Part shown: positions 46,042-55,264 of the stretch, one piece after another
How the letters are laid out: each line of letters begins with the position of its first letter
How positions within the stretch are numbered: the first letter of the stretch is position 1
Assembly: GCF_000166395.1 (NCBI RefSeq)
Contig: NC_014655.1
Span: forward strand, 2,232,001 to 2,296,000
Origin: Leadbetterella byssophila DSM 17132
GTDB taxonomy: Bacteria > Bacteroidota > Bacteroidia > Cytophagales > Spirosomataceae
Direction of reading: 5' to 3'
Length of the DNA stretch: 64,000 nt
Notes under the pieces: model-generated
Database searches by the model: none
The model's input: the letters and a program-made list of their open reading frames with translations, nothing else
What the model was told of the DNA's origin: nothing
Made by a program: the position numbers and the translations under genes

Positions 46042-47484
46042 ATGAAGAGAATATATTTAAGTTTATTACTTACCGCAGGATTAACCACCTCTTGCTCTGA
46101 TGTATTGAATGTAGAGCCAGAATACGTTAAAGACGGAAATCAGATCTTTACTAATCTGCGCGACTATGAATTTGCCTTGACCGGTGCCTATGCACAGTTC
46201 AGAACCGTTGGCTACTATGGAAGCGGCGGACAAACCACCAGCACCTGGGGTAACCTCCCTGATATGATGTCAGATATTTTAGCCCAAACCGGAGATGATC
46301 TAGCCAACTGGCAGAACCAGTCCAACTGGGAATACGAAACCAATGAAAACGACCTGGAAGTGGCATGGCTTGCAGCTTTTGGCATCATTTCTCAAGCTAA
46401 TTTGACTTTAAGAAATATTGAACAATTTAGCTCTACTTCTCCAAAAGCAGTAAACCGAATAAAAGGTCAAGCTTTAGCTATCAGAGGTCTGGTTCATTTT
46501 GACTTACTTAGATTCTGGGGCGAAAGCTATGGTTTCAATGATTCCAGCAAAGGTATCCCATTCGTAGATCAAGTGGATATCATGCAAAAACCCGCCAGAC
46601 TTAGCGTAGCGGAAAGCTGGACAAAGATCTTTAAAGATCTAACAGAAGCGGAAACCCTGCTTGGTGATGTGGATCAGGCCATCAATTCCGGAACGGCCAA
46701 GTCATATATTGACGCAAATGCAGTAAGAGCCATATTAGCCAGAGCTAATTTGTATGCAGGTAGATATGCTGAAGCAGAAAACTATGCCTCACAAGTAATA
46801 TCTGCAGTGCCTCTAGCTACCTCTAAAGCAGCTTTTGAGTCCATCTGGTCAGATGCTGGAATCACTGAGGTACTTTGGAAAGTTCCATTTAGTGCAGGTG
46901 AAGGTTCTCCTTCTTCAGGTCTGCATAATGGACCATCAAACAGAAACCGCTTCCGCCCTACCAGCACTGCTCTGGCTCTGTATGACCAGGAAGCAGATAT
47001 CAGATATGCCGCCTACTTTACAGATCGAAACGCTGCAAATGGAACTCCTAGAAAGATAGTGAAGAAGTTCCTAGGTAGAGGTGATGCTATTGATAACCTA
47101 GTAGACTGGAAAGCATTCCGCGTAGCTGAACAGTACCTCATCAGAGCCGAAGCACTTGCTTTGCAAAACAAAACTGACCTTGCTAATGCAGACTTGAATG
47201 CTTTAAGAGCAGCAAGGATTACAGGTTACACCGCTAAATCCTATAGTGGTCAAGAGTTGTTGAATGAAATTGCTGATGAGAGAATCCGTGAATTAATAGG
47301 AGAAGGACATAGATTCTTTGATCTTAAAAGAACAACTAAGGTGGTTGAAAGGAAAGATCCAAGCCAACTAGCCTCCACTGTATTAACGCTACCTTCGAGC
47401 CATAGAGCATGGACTTGGCCTATCCCTCAAAGTGAAATGGATGCCAATGACAGCATGGCTGGACAGCAAACTACCGGATACTAA
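46042..47484 (+). CDS. RagB/SusD-family nutrient-binding outer membrane lipoprotein
   Basis: A 480-residue lipoprotein with a lipobox (L-T-T-S-C, Cys18). The N-terminal half contains tetratricopeptide-like helices (R-G-L-V-H-F-D-L-L-R-F-W-G), and the C-terminal part has the conserved R-A-E-A-L-A and D-E-R-I-R-E-L-I-G-E-G-H-R-F-F-D-L-K-R block. It acts as the surface lid of the SusC channel. A hairpin between this gene and convergent waaA probably ends both transcripts. Confidence 0.95.
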   Translation: MKRIYLSLLLTAGLTTSCSDVLNVEPEYVKDGNQIFTNLRDYEFALTGAYAQFRTVGYYGSGGQTTSTWGNLPDMMSDILAQTGDDLANWQNQSNWEYETNENDLEVAWLAAFGIISQANLTLRNIEQFSSTSPKAVNRIKGQALAIRGLVHFDLLRFWGESYGFNDSSKGIPFVDQVDIMQKPARLSVAESWTKIFKDLTEAETLLGDVDQAINSGTAKSYIDANAVRAILARANLYAGRYAEAENYASQVISAVPLATSKAAFESIWSDAGITEVLWKVPFSAGEGSPSSGLHNGPSNRNRFRPTSTALALYDQEADIRYAAYFTDRNAANGTPRKIVKKFLGRGDAIDNLVDWKAFRVAEQYLIRAEALALQNKTDLANADLNALRAARITGYTAKSYSGQELLNEIADERIRELIGEGHRFFDLKRTTKVVERKDPSQLASTVLTLPSSHRAWTWPIPQSEMDANDSMAGQQTTGY

Positions 47485-47492
47485 TCCTATCT

Positions 47493-47520
47493 TAGAGTCT
47501 CTCTTAAGGGAGAGGCTCTA
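47493..47520. terminator. shared hairpin between susD and waaA
   Basis: A 12-bp stem with two G-U pairs (47493-47504 with 47509-47520, four-base loop) lies in the convergent junction and covers the waaA stop codon. It has no immediate U-tract; a T-run begins about 13 bases later on the plus strand. Confidence 0.55.
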
Positions 47521-48715
47521 AATATCTTAAGATTTTTTCAGTAGCACCCGCATTAGCCCTAACGTACGTTTGGGCTTTTGTTTTTATAGCCAAAGGATCA
47601 AGCTGCAGAAAAACCTCTTCTAAGTTCTCAGCTATGGCATAGGCTACACCAAGCTCTAATAGATCCAAAGCCTCTTGAAATTTCTTGTATTTTTTATTTC
47701 CAAAAAAGACAGGCACACCAAACACTACAGGCTCGAGTGTATTATGCAATCCTGTTCTATAAGCCCCTCCCACCCAAGCGTATTGGCCATACTTATATAA
47801 TTTGGACAAGATACCCACATTATCTATGTACAAAACTTGCTCTTTAGATTGAGGATCAAACTGAGAATATAAAATCCCCCCGGTCATGGATCTCCATTTT
47901 TGGATCTGGTCTGACTTAATATCGTGTGGTGCCACAATAAACTTCATCTCCGGATGATTCCGCATAAAGGGGATCAAAACCTCCATATCTTCTGGCCATA
48001 CTGATCCGGCCACCAGCACCTTTTTACCCTCTAAAAATGTACTTAGCCCCTTTATTTCTTCTCCAACTTTTGCCGTGGCTATTACCCGGTCAAAACGGGT
48101 ATCTCCCGCTAATGTATAGTCTCGATACCCTATTTTCTCTAATAGATCTACGGTCTTTTGATTTTGCACGAAAAGTTGATCAAATGCAAATAGAACATCT
48201 CTCAAATATCCTCCCCAAGGCTTGAAAAAAGCTTGATTTTCTCTCAAAATCACAGAAATCCCAATAAGCTCCGCCCCTGAGGCTTTAATTTCATGGATTA
48301 GATTAGGCCAAAATTCATATTTCACAATGACCACTTTCTCCGCCCTCGCAGCCTTCACAAAAGCCCTAGCCCTCCCTGGAACATCCCAAGGCACATAACA
48401 GATAAAATCCGCACCCGCATAATTCTTCCTGACTTCGTATCCCGAAGGAGAAAAGAAGGTTAATAATACCTTATAGTCCGAATGTAATTTCTTATACTCC
48501 TCTAAAACCGGCCTACCCTGCTCAAACTCACCTAAAGAAGCGCAATGAAACCAGATGACATGCTCACAGCTATCCCTCCAGGCACTTAGTTTGGAAAGGG
48601 TTTCTTCAAAGTTCAATTGCGCATTAACCAATAATCCGGCTTTGCCCTTCCATCCTTTGGCCAATGGAAAAAGGCTCAAAGCTACGCGCATGGCCGTACT
48701 ATACAGGGTTTTCAA
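47504..48715 (-). CDS. waaA: 3-deoxy-D-manno-octulosonic acid (KDO) transferase
   Basis: A 403-residue GT30 glycosyltransferase that adds KDO to lipid A precursor at the inner membrane. The N-terminus contains the membrane helix (Y-S-T-A-M-R-V-A-L-S-L-F-P-L) and then H-C-A-S-L-G-E-F-E-Q-G-R-P with the catalytic Glu. The start is a TTG at 48715; the first ATG (48691) would cut into the membrane helix. The metallophosphoesterase gene lies 37 bp upstream on the same strand. Presence of waaA implies KDO-containing lipopolysaccharide. Confidence 0.95.
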   Translation of the reverse strand: MKTLYSTAMRVALSLFPLAKGWKGKAGLLVNAQLNFEETLSKLSAWRDSCEHVIWFHCASLGEFEQGRPVLEEYKKLHSDYKVLLTFFSPSGYEVRKNYAGADFICYVPWDVPGRARAFVKAARAEKVVIVKYEFWPNLIHEIKASGAELIGISVILRENQAFFKPWGGYLRDVLFAFDQLFVQNQKTVDLLEKIGYRDYTLAGDTRFDRVIATAKVGEEIKGLSTFLEGKKVLVAGSVWPEDMEVLIPFMRNHPEMKFIVAPHDIKSDQIQKWRSMTGGILYSQFDPQSKEQVLYIDNVGILSKLYKYGQYAWVGGAYRTGLHNTLEPVVFGVPVFFGNKKYKKFQEALDLLELGVAYAIAENLEEVFLQLDPLAIKTKAQTYVRANAGATEKILRYLEPLP

Positions 48716-48752
48716 CTTACTGATAATTTTGGGAGTAAAGTTAAAAGATTCT

Positions 48753-50615
48753 TTACTTTCTCTTAAGCATAAAAGGAGAAATACTCTGCCTAGATAATCC
48801 AGGACCTTCTATACTCAATTCCAAAAACGTCCAGTCCCTCTCATTAAAATACTCCACTTTAATAGGATGATGACCTGACTTTAATAGTATTTGACCTTCC
48901 AAATTAATTTCTTCCCGGTCTTCATTGATCAGCAACTTATCCTGCACCCATAACCTCAATTTATCATCTGCTTTACCAGAGAAAGTATATACCCCGTCTT
49001 CTTTTACCTCCAAAAAACCTTCAAATACCACCCCATAAAACTCTTTTCTATGTGGAACTTCATCCGGATCTAGCATACTCACTACCCCTCTACCCTCTAA
49101 CTTTCGCTCATATTGATCAAATGGCAAACGCCTCGCCCTCTGAGAGGTAAAATAGGTGTAATTCAAACCCGACTGAAACGGGCCTGCAACTGGCTCACAG
49201 GCTTTCTCCTTTACCACATCCACCTCCACTATTGGACTTCTAAGGTTTCCGGAAAAGCTGGCTATTTTTAATTTTAATGTTTGGTCCAACTTTATACCAT
49301 CCTTGTATAAGGATGACCTCTTCGTAGGTTCTGAACCATCAACAGTATATCTTATTTCCAAATGCTCAAAAACGGGTCTTAGCTTCAAATTCAACTCCTT
49401 TTCAAACACTCTCTCCTTCGTAATAATCACGGGAGCTGGTGGTTCCGGGAATTGAACCATTCTCACCTTGCCTTTCTTTAATGTAAACTGATCAAAAAGC
49501 TGACCGTTTTCATCTATGGCTTGGAAATTCAATTGTCTTTCATTTACTGTTACGTAGCAAAAATGATGGGTAGTCCTAACCTTTTGGGTAAACCATACCC
49601 TGTAAGGTGCTGCTTTTTCTAGGCCTCCACCTGCACCTCCCGTATTAATATAGATCACCCCCTTTTCTTCATTTACTCTATTCTGAAATATGGGCCATGT
49701 CCTTTCATAAGTATGTATATGACCATAGAAGACCATGTCCACCTGATATTTCTCATACAAATGAACCACATCTTTTAGGTCCGGATCACCGAATAATGAC
49801 TGCTCCACATGCGTATCTCCAAAATCATTCTCCTCAGAAGAATAAGGCGGATGGTGATGTACTACAAAATTCCATGTCTTCTTACTCAAGGCCAGTTGCT
49901 CTTCTAACCAAGAATACTGTTCAGAACCCTTATGCAGAGGTCTGTTAGAATCCACCATAAAATACCGGGCATTTCCATAATCAAAGGTATATCTGTACTC
50001 CGGCTCAGGATTTGACATGTACATATAGTAATACGCTGCATCATGTTCGTGATTTCCAGGAACTGAAAAGAGGGGAACCCTACTCATAAATATTCTGGAT
50101 GGGGCAAAAAATTCTGATACCCAGTCGTCTTTCAAATACCCCAGCCCTACAAGGTCTCCAGCATGCAAACCAAAGTCCGGTCGCTCCTTCCAACCACCTT
50201 CTGAGATCTTTTTCCAAACTTGAGGATTGCTTTGTGAATCTGAAAATACCACAAAGCTGAAGGGCTGATCTTCCTTCACCGCCGTTTTGAATGTGCGAAT
50301 CTCACTCTTTAGCGTATCTCCGGACGGAAAAACGGATATTACCTGATACAAATAAGGGCTTTCTACCTCCAAACCTTTCAAATGTACTTCATGCATGGTT
50401 CTAAACCCCTCAATTTTCTTCATCTGATCTAATCGAGGTGTATCTGTATGCCACTCGGGCACACCATACCTAACCATAGTACTGGCCGGAGCAGTGGTCT
50501 CCCACAAAATACGCATTTCAGTTGTAGTGCCGTGTTGAAGATACGGATGCACCAAAAAAGTACCTGTCTGCGCACTAGCAGAGAAGGATAAAAGCCATAG
50601 GGTCAATTTTTTCAT
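48753..50615 (-). CDS. purple-acid-phosphatase-like metallophosphoesterase with CHB_HEX_C and PA14 domains
   Basis: A 620-residue exported enzyme from the ATG at 50615 (the frame extends 12 codons further). After the signal peptide comes an N-terminal Fn3-like PAP domain (about 20-110). The phosphoesterase core (about 115-370) shows F-S-D-S, H-A-G-D-L, P-G-N-H-E-H-D, V-H-H-H-P and G-H-I-H-T-Y-E-R-T-W, the metal ligands of purple acid phosphatases. A chitobiase/hexosaminidase C-terminal-like domain follows (about 395-475) and then a PA14 beta-barrel (about 480-610), both likely to bind carbohydrate. This architecture suggests a phosphatase or phosphodiesterase targeted to a polysaccharide surface. 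Confidence 0.88.
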   Translation of the reverse strand: MKKLTLWLLSFSASAQTGTFLVHPYLQHGTTTEMRILWETTAPASTMVRYGVPEWHTDTPRLDQMKKIEGFRTMHEVHLKGLEVESPYLYQVISVFPSGDTLKSEIRTFKTAVKEDQPFSFVVFSDSQSNPQVWKKISEGGWKERPDFGLHAGDLVGLGYLKDDWVSEFFAPSRIFMSRVPLFSVPGNHEHDAAYYYMYMSNPEPEYRYTFDYGNARYFMVDSNRPLHKGSEQYSWLEEQLALSKKTWNFVVHHHPPYSSEENDFGDTHVEQSLFGDPDLKDVVHLYEKYQVDMVFYGHIHTYERTWPIFQNRVNEEKGVIYINTGGAGGGLEKAAPYRVWFTQKVRTTHHFCYVTVNERQLNFQAIDENGQLFDQFTLKKGKVRMVQFPEPPAPVIITKERVFEKELNLKLRPVFEHLEIRYTVDGSEPTKRSSLYKDGIKLDQTLKLKIASFSGNLRSPIVEVDVVKEKACEPVAGPFQSGLNYTYFTSQRARRLPFDQYERKLEGRGVVSMLDPDEVPHRKEFYGVVFEGFLEVKEDGVYTFSGKADDKLRLWVQDKLLINEDREEINLEGQILLKSGHHPIKVEYFNERDWTFLELSIEGPGLSRQSISPFMLKRK

Positions 50616-50757
50616 AATCAAAGAGATAACAACTATACTACGTACATCCACATGATTCAGACTATCCTTCCTGCGATAGGATGATAAAAAACGAAGGAAA
50701 TACAGGTGATTTCCTTCTGAAATTCAAATTTCTCCTATACCATTCATCAAAAAATCG

Positions 50758-50765
50758 TAACTTTG
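50758..50765 (+). promoter_or_regulatory. -7 element of the ileS promoter
   Basis: TAACTTTG matches the Bacteroidota -7 consensus. No TTG is found at the 19-bp distance, so the -33 side is weak. The ileS ATG at 50793 is preceded by an unusually good purine-rich ribosome binding site (GGAGAGG at 50781-50787). Confidence 0.45.
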
Positions 50766-50792
50766 CAGCCAATTTTTTTAGGAGAGGAAAGT

Positions 50793-53700
50793 ATGAAATA
50801 CCCAGAGTATAAATCAGTAAACTACGCCGCCATTGCGGATGAGATGCTACGCTTTTGGAAGGAAAATAAGATCTTCGAAAAGTCTATTGAAGTTAGGGAA
50901 GGCGCTCCCACCTTTACTTTTTACGAAGGACCTCCTTCCGCAAACGGTACTCCTGGGATTCACCACGTGATGGCCAGAACCATCAAGGATATCTTTTGTA
51001 GATACAAAACCCTACGCGGATACCAAGTAAACCGTAAGGCAGGTTGGGATACCCATGGTCTCCCTGTAGAATTACAGGTAGAGAAAGAACTTGGCATCAC
51101 CAAAGAAGATATAGGTAAAAAGATCAGCGTAGAAGAGTATAACCGCAAGTGTAGAGAAGCGGTGATGCGTTTCACCGGTATCTGGAGAGACATGACAGAT
51201 AAGATGGGCTACTGGGTGGATATGGATAATCCTTATATCACCTATGAAAGTAAGTACATAGAGTCTGTTTGGAACCTTCTAAAAAAACTTCACGATAAAG
51301 GCCTACTTTACAAAGGATACACCATTCAGCCTTATTCTCCGGCAGCTGGCACCGGTCTAAGTTCTCATGAACTTAACATGCCCGGCACCTACAAGGACGT
51401 AAAAGACACTTCTTTGACCGCCCAATTCAAAGTTAAGCAGAACGAGAAATCTCAATTCTTGATCGATGCCGCAGGAGAAAACAACGTATTCTTCTTAGCA
51501 TGGACCACTACTCCATGGACATTGCCTTCAAACTCCGCTTTGACTATAGGTAAGAATATAGAATACGTCCTCGTTAAAACCCTTAATCCTTACACTTTCC
51601 TACCGGTAAATGTAATCCTAGCTAAAGATTTGATCGGTAAATACTTTAATGAAAAAGGAAAGGACGGAGATTTCGAAGAATATGACAAAAAAGCGCTACC
51701 ATGGAAAGTGCTGGGCTACTGGAAAGGAGAAGCTTTAGAAGGCATTGAGTATGAACAATTGATGCCTTACGTCCAACCAAAATCTGCTGCCTTCCGTGTG
51801 ATCATAGGAGATTTTGTAACCACAGAAGACGGTACAGGTATAGTACATACGGCTCCCACCTTTGGTGCTGATGACTATAGAGTAGCCGCTCAACACGGCA
51901 TACCTGCCATTCTAGTAGAAGATGAAAATGGCAAGGAAGCTCCACTGGTAGACCGTAAAGGTAGATTCGTGAAAGAGGTGACAGACTTTGCTTTGGAATA
52001 CGTCAAAGAAGCCTATTATACCGAAGCAGAATTAGAAGAAGAACGCATCAAACAAGGGAGAGACAAATACCTTTCCGTTGACGAACGAATAGCAATCAAA
52101 TTAAAAACAGAGAACAAAGCGTTCAATGTTCAAAAATACGACCACTCCTACCCACACTGCTGGAGAACGGATAAGCCGGTACTTTACTATCCTTTAGACT
52201 CCTGGTTTATTCGTACCACCGCCGTTAAGGAGAAATTGGCACAGTTGAACAAGACGATCAACTGGCAACCGGAAAGTACAGGTACCGGTAGATTTGGCAA
52301 CTGGCTAGAAAACCTCGTGGACTGGAACCTAAGTAGAAGTAGATACTGGGGAACTCCACTACCTATCTGGAAGAGTGAAGACGATGAAGTATGCATAGGT
52401 AGCATTGACGAATTGATTCGCTCCGTGCAGAATGCTCAAAACTCAGATGCTCTTACAGCTGAACAAAAAGAGAAAAACGCTGCCTTCCTAAAAGCAGCAG
52501 AAGATAAAGACAGCTTAGACTTACACCGTCCGTATGTAGATGAGATCTATTTGGTTTCAGCTTCCGGCCAAGTGATGTACAGAGAAGCAGATTTGATAGA
52601 CGTATGGTTTGATTCCGGTGCTATGCCTTATGCACAATGGCACTACCCATTCGAAAATCAAGAGGTATTTGACAAAGCATTCCCTGCAGATTTCATCTCT
52701 GAAGGTGTGGATCAAACCAGAGGCTGGTTCTTCACCTTGCACGCTATTGCAGGTATGCTTTTTGACTCAGTAGCGTTTAAAAACGTGGTTTCAACCGGCT
52801 TGGTTTTGGACAAAAATGGAAATAAAATGTCTAAGCGACTAGGTAACGGCATTGATCCATTTGACACCCTAGCGAAATACGGAGCTGACCCTACCCGCTG
52901 GTACATGATCACGAATGCGGAACCTTGGGATAACCTTCGATTCAACTTAGACGGGGTTCAGGAAGTTCAAAGAAAGCTCTTTGGTACCTTGACGAATACT
53001 TATAACTTCTTTGCCTTGTATGCTAATTTAGACAACTACACCATCGAACAATTTGATAGGGTCCCAAAAGAGGCCCTGACTCAAATGGACCGTTGGATAG
53101 TTTCTAAGATCTATACCTTAGTGAAAGAAGTTACCGAAGAATTTGACAATTATAACCCTACTAAAGCGGGCAGATTGATTCAAGACTTCGTGAATGATGA
53201 CCTATCCAACTGGTACGTGCGCTTGAACCGTCGTCGTTTCTGGCAAGGAGAAATGACAGATGATAAGAGGGCTGCATATCAAACCCTACAACATGCCCTC
53301 TGTGCAGTAGCTCAATTGATGGCTCCTATAGCTCCATTCTATGCAGATTGGCTCTACAGAAACCTAACAGCTAGTGTTCGTCAAGAATCTATGGAGAGAA
53401 ACACTCCATTCAAGCACGAATCTATCCACTTCACAGATTGGCACACTTATGAACCTGCCTGGGTAGATGAGTCTTTGGAAGAAGCTATGGCTTTAGCTCA
53501 AAAAATCTGTTCTATGGTTCATGCCTTACGCAAGAAGAGCGGATTAAAGGTGCGTCAACCTTTGCAGAAGATCTTAATTCCTGCTTTAAATGCCAAAGTG
53601 AAGGAGGAGATCGAAAGTATAGCGCACATCATCCTAAGCGAGGTTAACATCAAAGAAGTAGAGTTTATTACTGACGACTCCGGCATCTTGAAGAAGAAAG

Positions 53701-54206
53701 TAAAACCTAATTTTAAAGCCTTAGGACCTAAGTTTGGCAAGGACATGAAAGCCGTTTCTGAAGCAATCAACGGAATGAGCGCGGAAGAACTTAAAAAGCT
53801 GGAAATTGAAGGCCAAGCTAATATCGGTGGATTTGAAATAGCCCTAGCAGACGTAGAAGTGCTTACAGAAGATATTCCGGGCTGGTTATTGGCCGTAGAA
53901 GGTGGCTTAACCGTTGCACTTGATATCCATGTAACAGATGAACTTCGTCAGGAAGGTATCTCCAGAGATTTTGTCAATAGAATCCAAAACTTACGTAAGG
54001 ATAGCGGATTTGAAGTGACAGATAAGATTCATATCTGCCTTCAGGATACAAATGCGGAGATCACAGCAGCAGTATTAAAGCATAAGGATTACATCTCTAC
54101 AGAAGTACAAGCCTTGAAATTAGAAGTTCAAGCAGAAGTAGAGGGTGCCCAAAAGATAGACTTCGATGAAGAAGAAATCCTGGTGAGGATAGAAGTAGCC
54201 AAATAA
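50793..54206 (+). CDS. ileS: isoleucyl-tRNA synthetase, type 2, with G-I-H-H signature
   Basis: A 1137-residue class I synthetase. I start at the ATG at 50793, since the frame above it begins at a TTG inside the promoter. The Rossmann core has K-M-S-K-R at 678-682, and the CP1 editing domain has W-T-T-T-P-W-T-L-P-S-N. The usual H-x-G-H signature is replaced by G-I-H-H at residues 55-58 (P-S-A-N-G-T-P-G-I-H-H-V). The first and third residues of the motif are swapped compared with HxGH. Length and sequence fit the eukaryote-like IleRS2 group, which is less sensitive to mupirocin. The gene stands alone and is followed by a strong terminator. Confidence 0.97.
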   Translation: MKYPEYKSVNYAAIADEMLRFWKENKIFEKSIEVREGAPTFTFYEGPPSANGTPGIHHVMARTIKDIFCRYKTLRGYQVNRKAGWDTHGLPVELQVEKELGITKEDIGKKISVEEYNRKCREAVMRFTGIWRDMTDKMGYWVDMDNPYITYESKYIESVWNLLKKLHDKGLLYKGYTIQPYSPAAGTGLSSHELNMPGTYKDVKDTSLTAQFKVKQNEKSQFLIDAAGENNVFFLAWTTTPWTLPSNSALTIGKNIEYVLVKTLNPYTFLPVNVILAKDLIGKYFNEKGKDGDFEEYDKKALPWKVLGYWKGEALEGIEYEQLMPYVQPKSAAFRVIIGDFVTTEDGTGIVHTAPTFGADDYRVAAQHGIPAILVEDENGKEAPLVDRKGRFVKEVTDFALEYVKEAYYTEAELEEERIKQGRDKYLSVDERIAIKLKTENKAFNVQKYDHSYPHCWRTDKPVLYYPLDSWFIRTTAVKEKLAQLNKTINWQPESTGTGRFGNWLENLVDWNLSRSRYWGTPLPIWKSEDDEVCIGSIDELIRSVQNAQNSDALTAEQKEKNAAFLKAAEDKDSLDLHRPYVDEIYLVSASGQVMYREADLIDVWFDSGAMPYAQWHYPFENQEVFDKAFPADFISEGVDQTRGWFFTLHAIAGMLFDSVAFKNVVSTGLVLDKNGNKMSKRLGNGIDPFDTLAKYGADPTRWYMITNAEPWDNLRFNLDGVQEVQRKLFGTLTNTYNFFALYANLDNYTIEQFDRVPKEALTQMDRWIVSKIYTLVKEVTEEFDNYNPTKAGRLIQDFVNDDLSNWYVRLNRRRFWQGEMTDDKRAAYQTLQHALCAVAQLMAPIAPFYADWLYRNLTASVRQESMERNTPFKHESIHFTDWHTYEPAWVDESLEEAMALAQKICSMVHALRKKSGLKVRQPLQKILIPALNAKVKEEIESIAHIILSEVNIKEVEFITDDSGILKKKVKPNFKALGPKFGKDMKAVSEAINGMSAEELKKLEIEGQANIGGFEIALADVEVLTEDIPGWLLAVEGGLTVALDIHVTDELRQEGISRDFVNRIQNLRKDSGFEVTDKIHICLQDTNAEITAAVLKHKDYISTEVQALKLEVQAEVEGAQKIDFDEEEILVRIEVAK

Positions 54207-54213
54207 GATCCTC

Positions 54214-54242
54214 AAAGCCCGGGTATAACTCGGGCTTTTTTT
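54214..54242 (+). terminator. rho-independent terminator after ileS
   Basis: An 8-bp stem (54214-54221 with 54231-54238, nine-base loop) rich in G and C is followed by a run of T. It begins eight bases after the stop codon. Confidence 0.92.
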
Positions 54243-54300
54243 CTTCCCTACGAACCCAAACAAATAGGTAATCTAGTAAATTAGGGTTTTACTAAAACCC

Positions 54301-54939
54301 ATGCTAGAAAAACTTAAGCGCTTCAAGATTCTACAAATCTTTGTAATATACCTCAGATACCTCATAGGCTTTGCTTGGGTATATGCCAGTATCGTTAAGA
54401 TCCAAAGCGAGCGCTTCACTAGTGTGGATGGCATCAACGCTCCTATAAATTCTGCTTGGCACATGTTTGAGACCTTTTACCAGTCGGGTATCTACTGGAA
54501 TTTTATAGGTTGGTCTCAGTTGCTCATTGGCGGCCTACTGCTTACCCAAAGATTCAGTTTGTTAGGCGCTGTTTACGGGCTCCCCATCGCTGCAAACATC
54601 TTTGTGATTACCCTTTCCTATGATTTCGCAGGAACGCCTATTATAACTGGCCTAATGCTGCTTGGAATTATATTTCTTCTCATATGGGATATACGAAACT
54701 TACAAGTACTGCTTTTGCCGAGAGAATTTACATATAGAACACCTGACAAAAACGCAGAGATCTATCATAAGAACTGGATGTACTTAGGACTGGTCTATTT
54801 CTGGGGCACTATCTTAAACAAGGTATACTTCAATACTCACATGGGCTTTTTCCTCTTCATGGGGGGATTCGTGTTTCTTGGGATTTTGACCTTAGTCATT
54901 ACCGTCACAAAAATTCCCTCTAGACCTCTACAAGGCTGA
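54301..54939 (+). CDS. DoxX-like integral membrane protein
   Basis: A 212-residue protein with about five hydrophobic segments (near 8-30, 65-85, 92-112, 115-132 and 155-200). The first helices and the segment L-I-G-G-L-L-L-T-Q-R-F resemble the DoxX family. Function of such proteins in Bacteroidota is mostly unknown; some relatives belong to quinol-oxidase or redox systems. It is a single gene with its own upstream region, between the ileS terminator and tRNA-Asp. I am confident only of the membrane topology and broad resemblance. Confidence 0.72.
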   Translation: MLEKLKRFKILQIFVIYLRYLIGFAWVYASIVKIQSERFTSVDGINAPINSAWHMFETFYQSGIYWNFIGWSQLLIGGLLLTQRFSLLGAVYGLPIAANIFVITLSYDFAGTPIITGLMLLGIIFLLIWDIRNLQVLLLPREFTYRTPDKNAEIYHKNWMYLGLVYFWGTILNKVYFNTHMGFFLFMGGFVFLGILTLVITVTKIPSRPLQG

Positions 54940-55081
54940 TTTGGGTAAATTTTTGTCTAACTTAGTAGTAACGGCTTTCTGGTAAAAAAAAGTTGAAAAT
55001 TTTTTTTTGACGTAAAATATTGGCGACAAAACACTTAGTAAAATTCCCTAAAAAAATCTTCAGAAATTTTTCGCAGATGTT

Positions 55082-55111
55082 TTGCATTGTAAAATCCGCG
55101 TTCTATCTTTG
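55082..55111 (+). promoter_or_regulatory. promoter of tRNA-Asp
   Basis: TTG (55082-55084), exactly 19 bp, then TATCTTTG (55104-55111), matching TTG-N19-TAnnTTTG. The preceding 150 bases are very rich in A- and T-runs, like an UP-element region of stable-RNA promoters. Confidence 0.75.
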
Positions 55112-55159
55112 CACCACCAAAACGGAAACGGAGTCAGTAAGACAAAGCGAAAGTTAAGA

Positions 55160-55233
55160 GGTCCGGTAGTTCAGTTGGTTAGAATACATGCCTGTCACGC
55201 ATGGGGTCGCGGGTTCGAGCCCCGTCCGGACCG
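55160..55233 (+). tRNA. tRNA-Asp (anticodon GTC)
   Basis: A 74-nt cloverleaf: acceptor stem GGTCCGG/CCGGACC with discriminator G, D-arm with AGTTGGTTAGA, anticodon loop CTGTCAC with GTC, and T-arm GGGTTCGAGCCCC. The CCA end is not encoded (the gene is followed by CAAAA). It has its own promoter and terminator. Confidence 0.97.
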
Positions 55234-55234
55234 C

Positions 55235-55264
55235 AAAAAGCTCTCAGAAATGAGAGCTTTTTTT
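55235..55264 (+). terminator. rho-independent terminator after tRNA-Asp
   Basis: AAAAAGCTCTCA (55235-55246), loop GAAA, TGAGAGC and a run of seven T. It starts one base after the tRNA 3' end. Confidence 0.92.
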
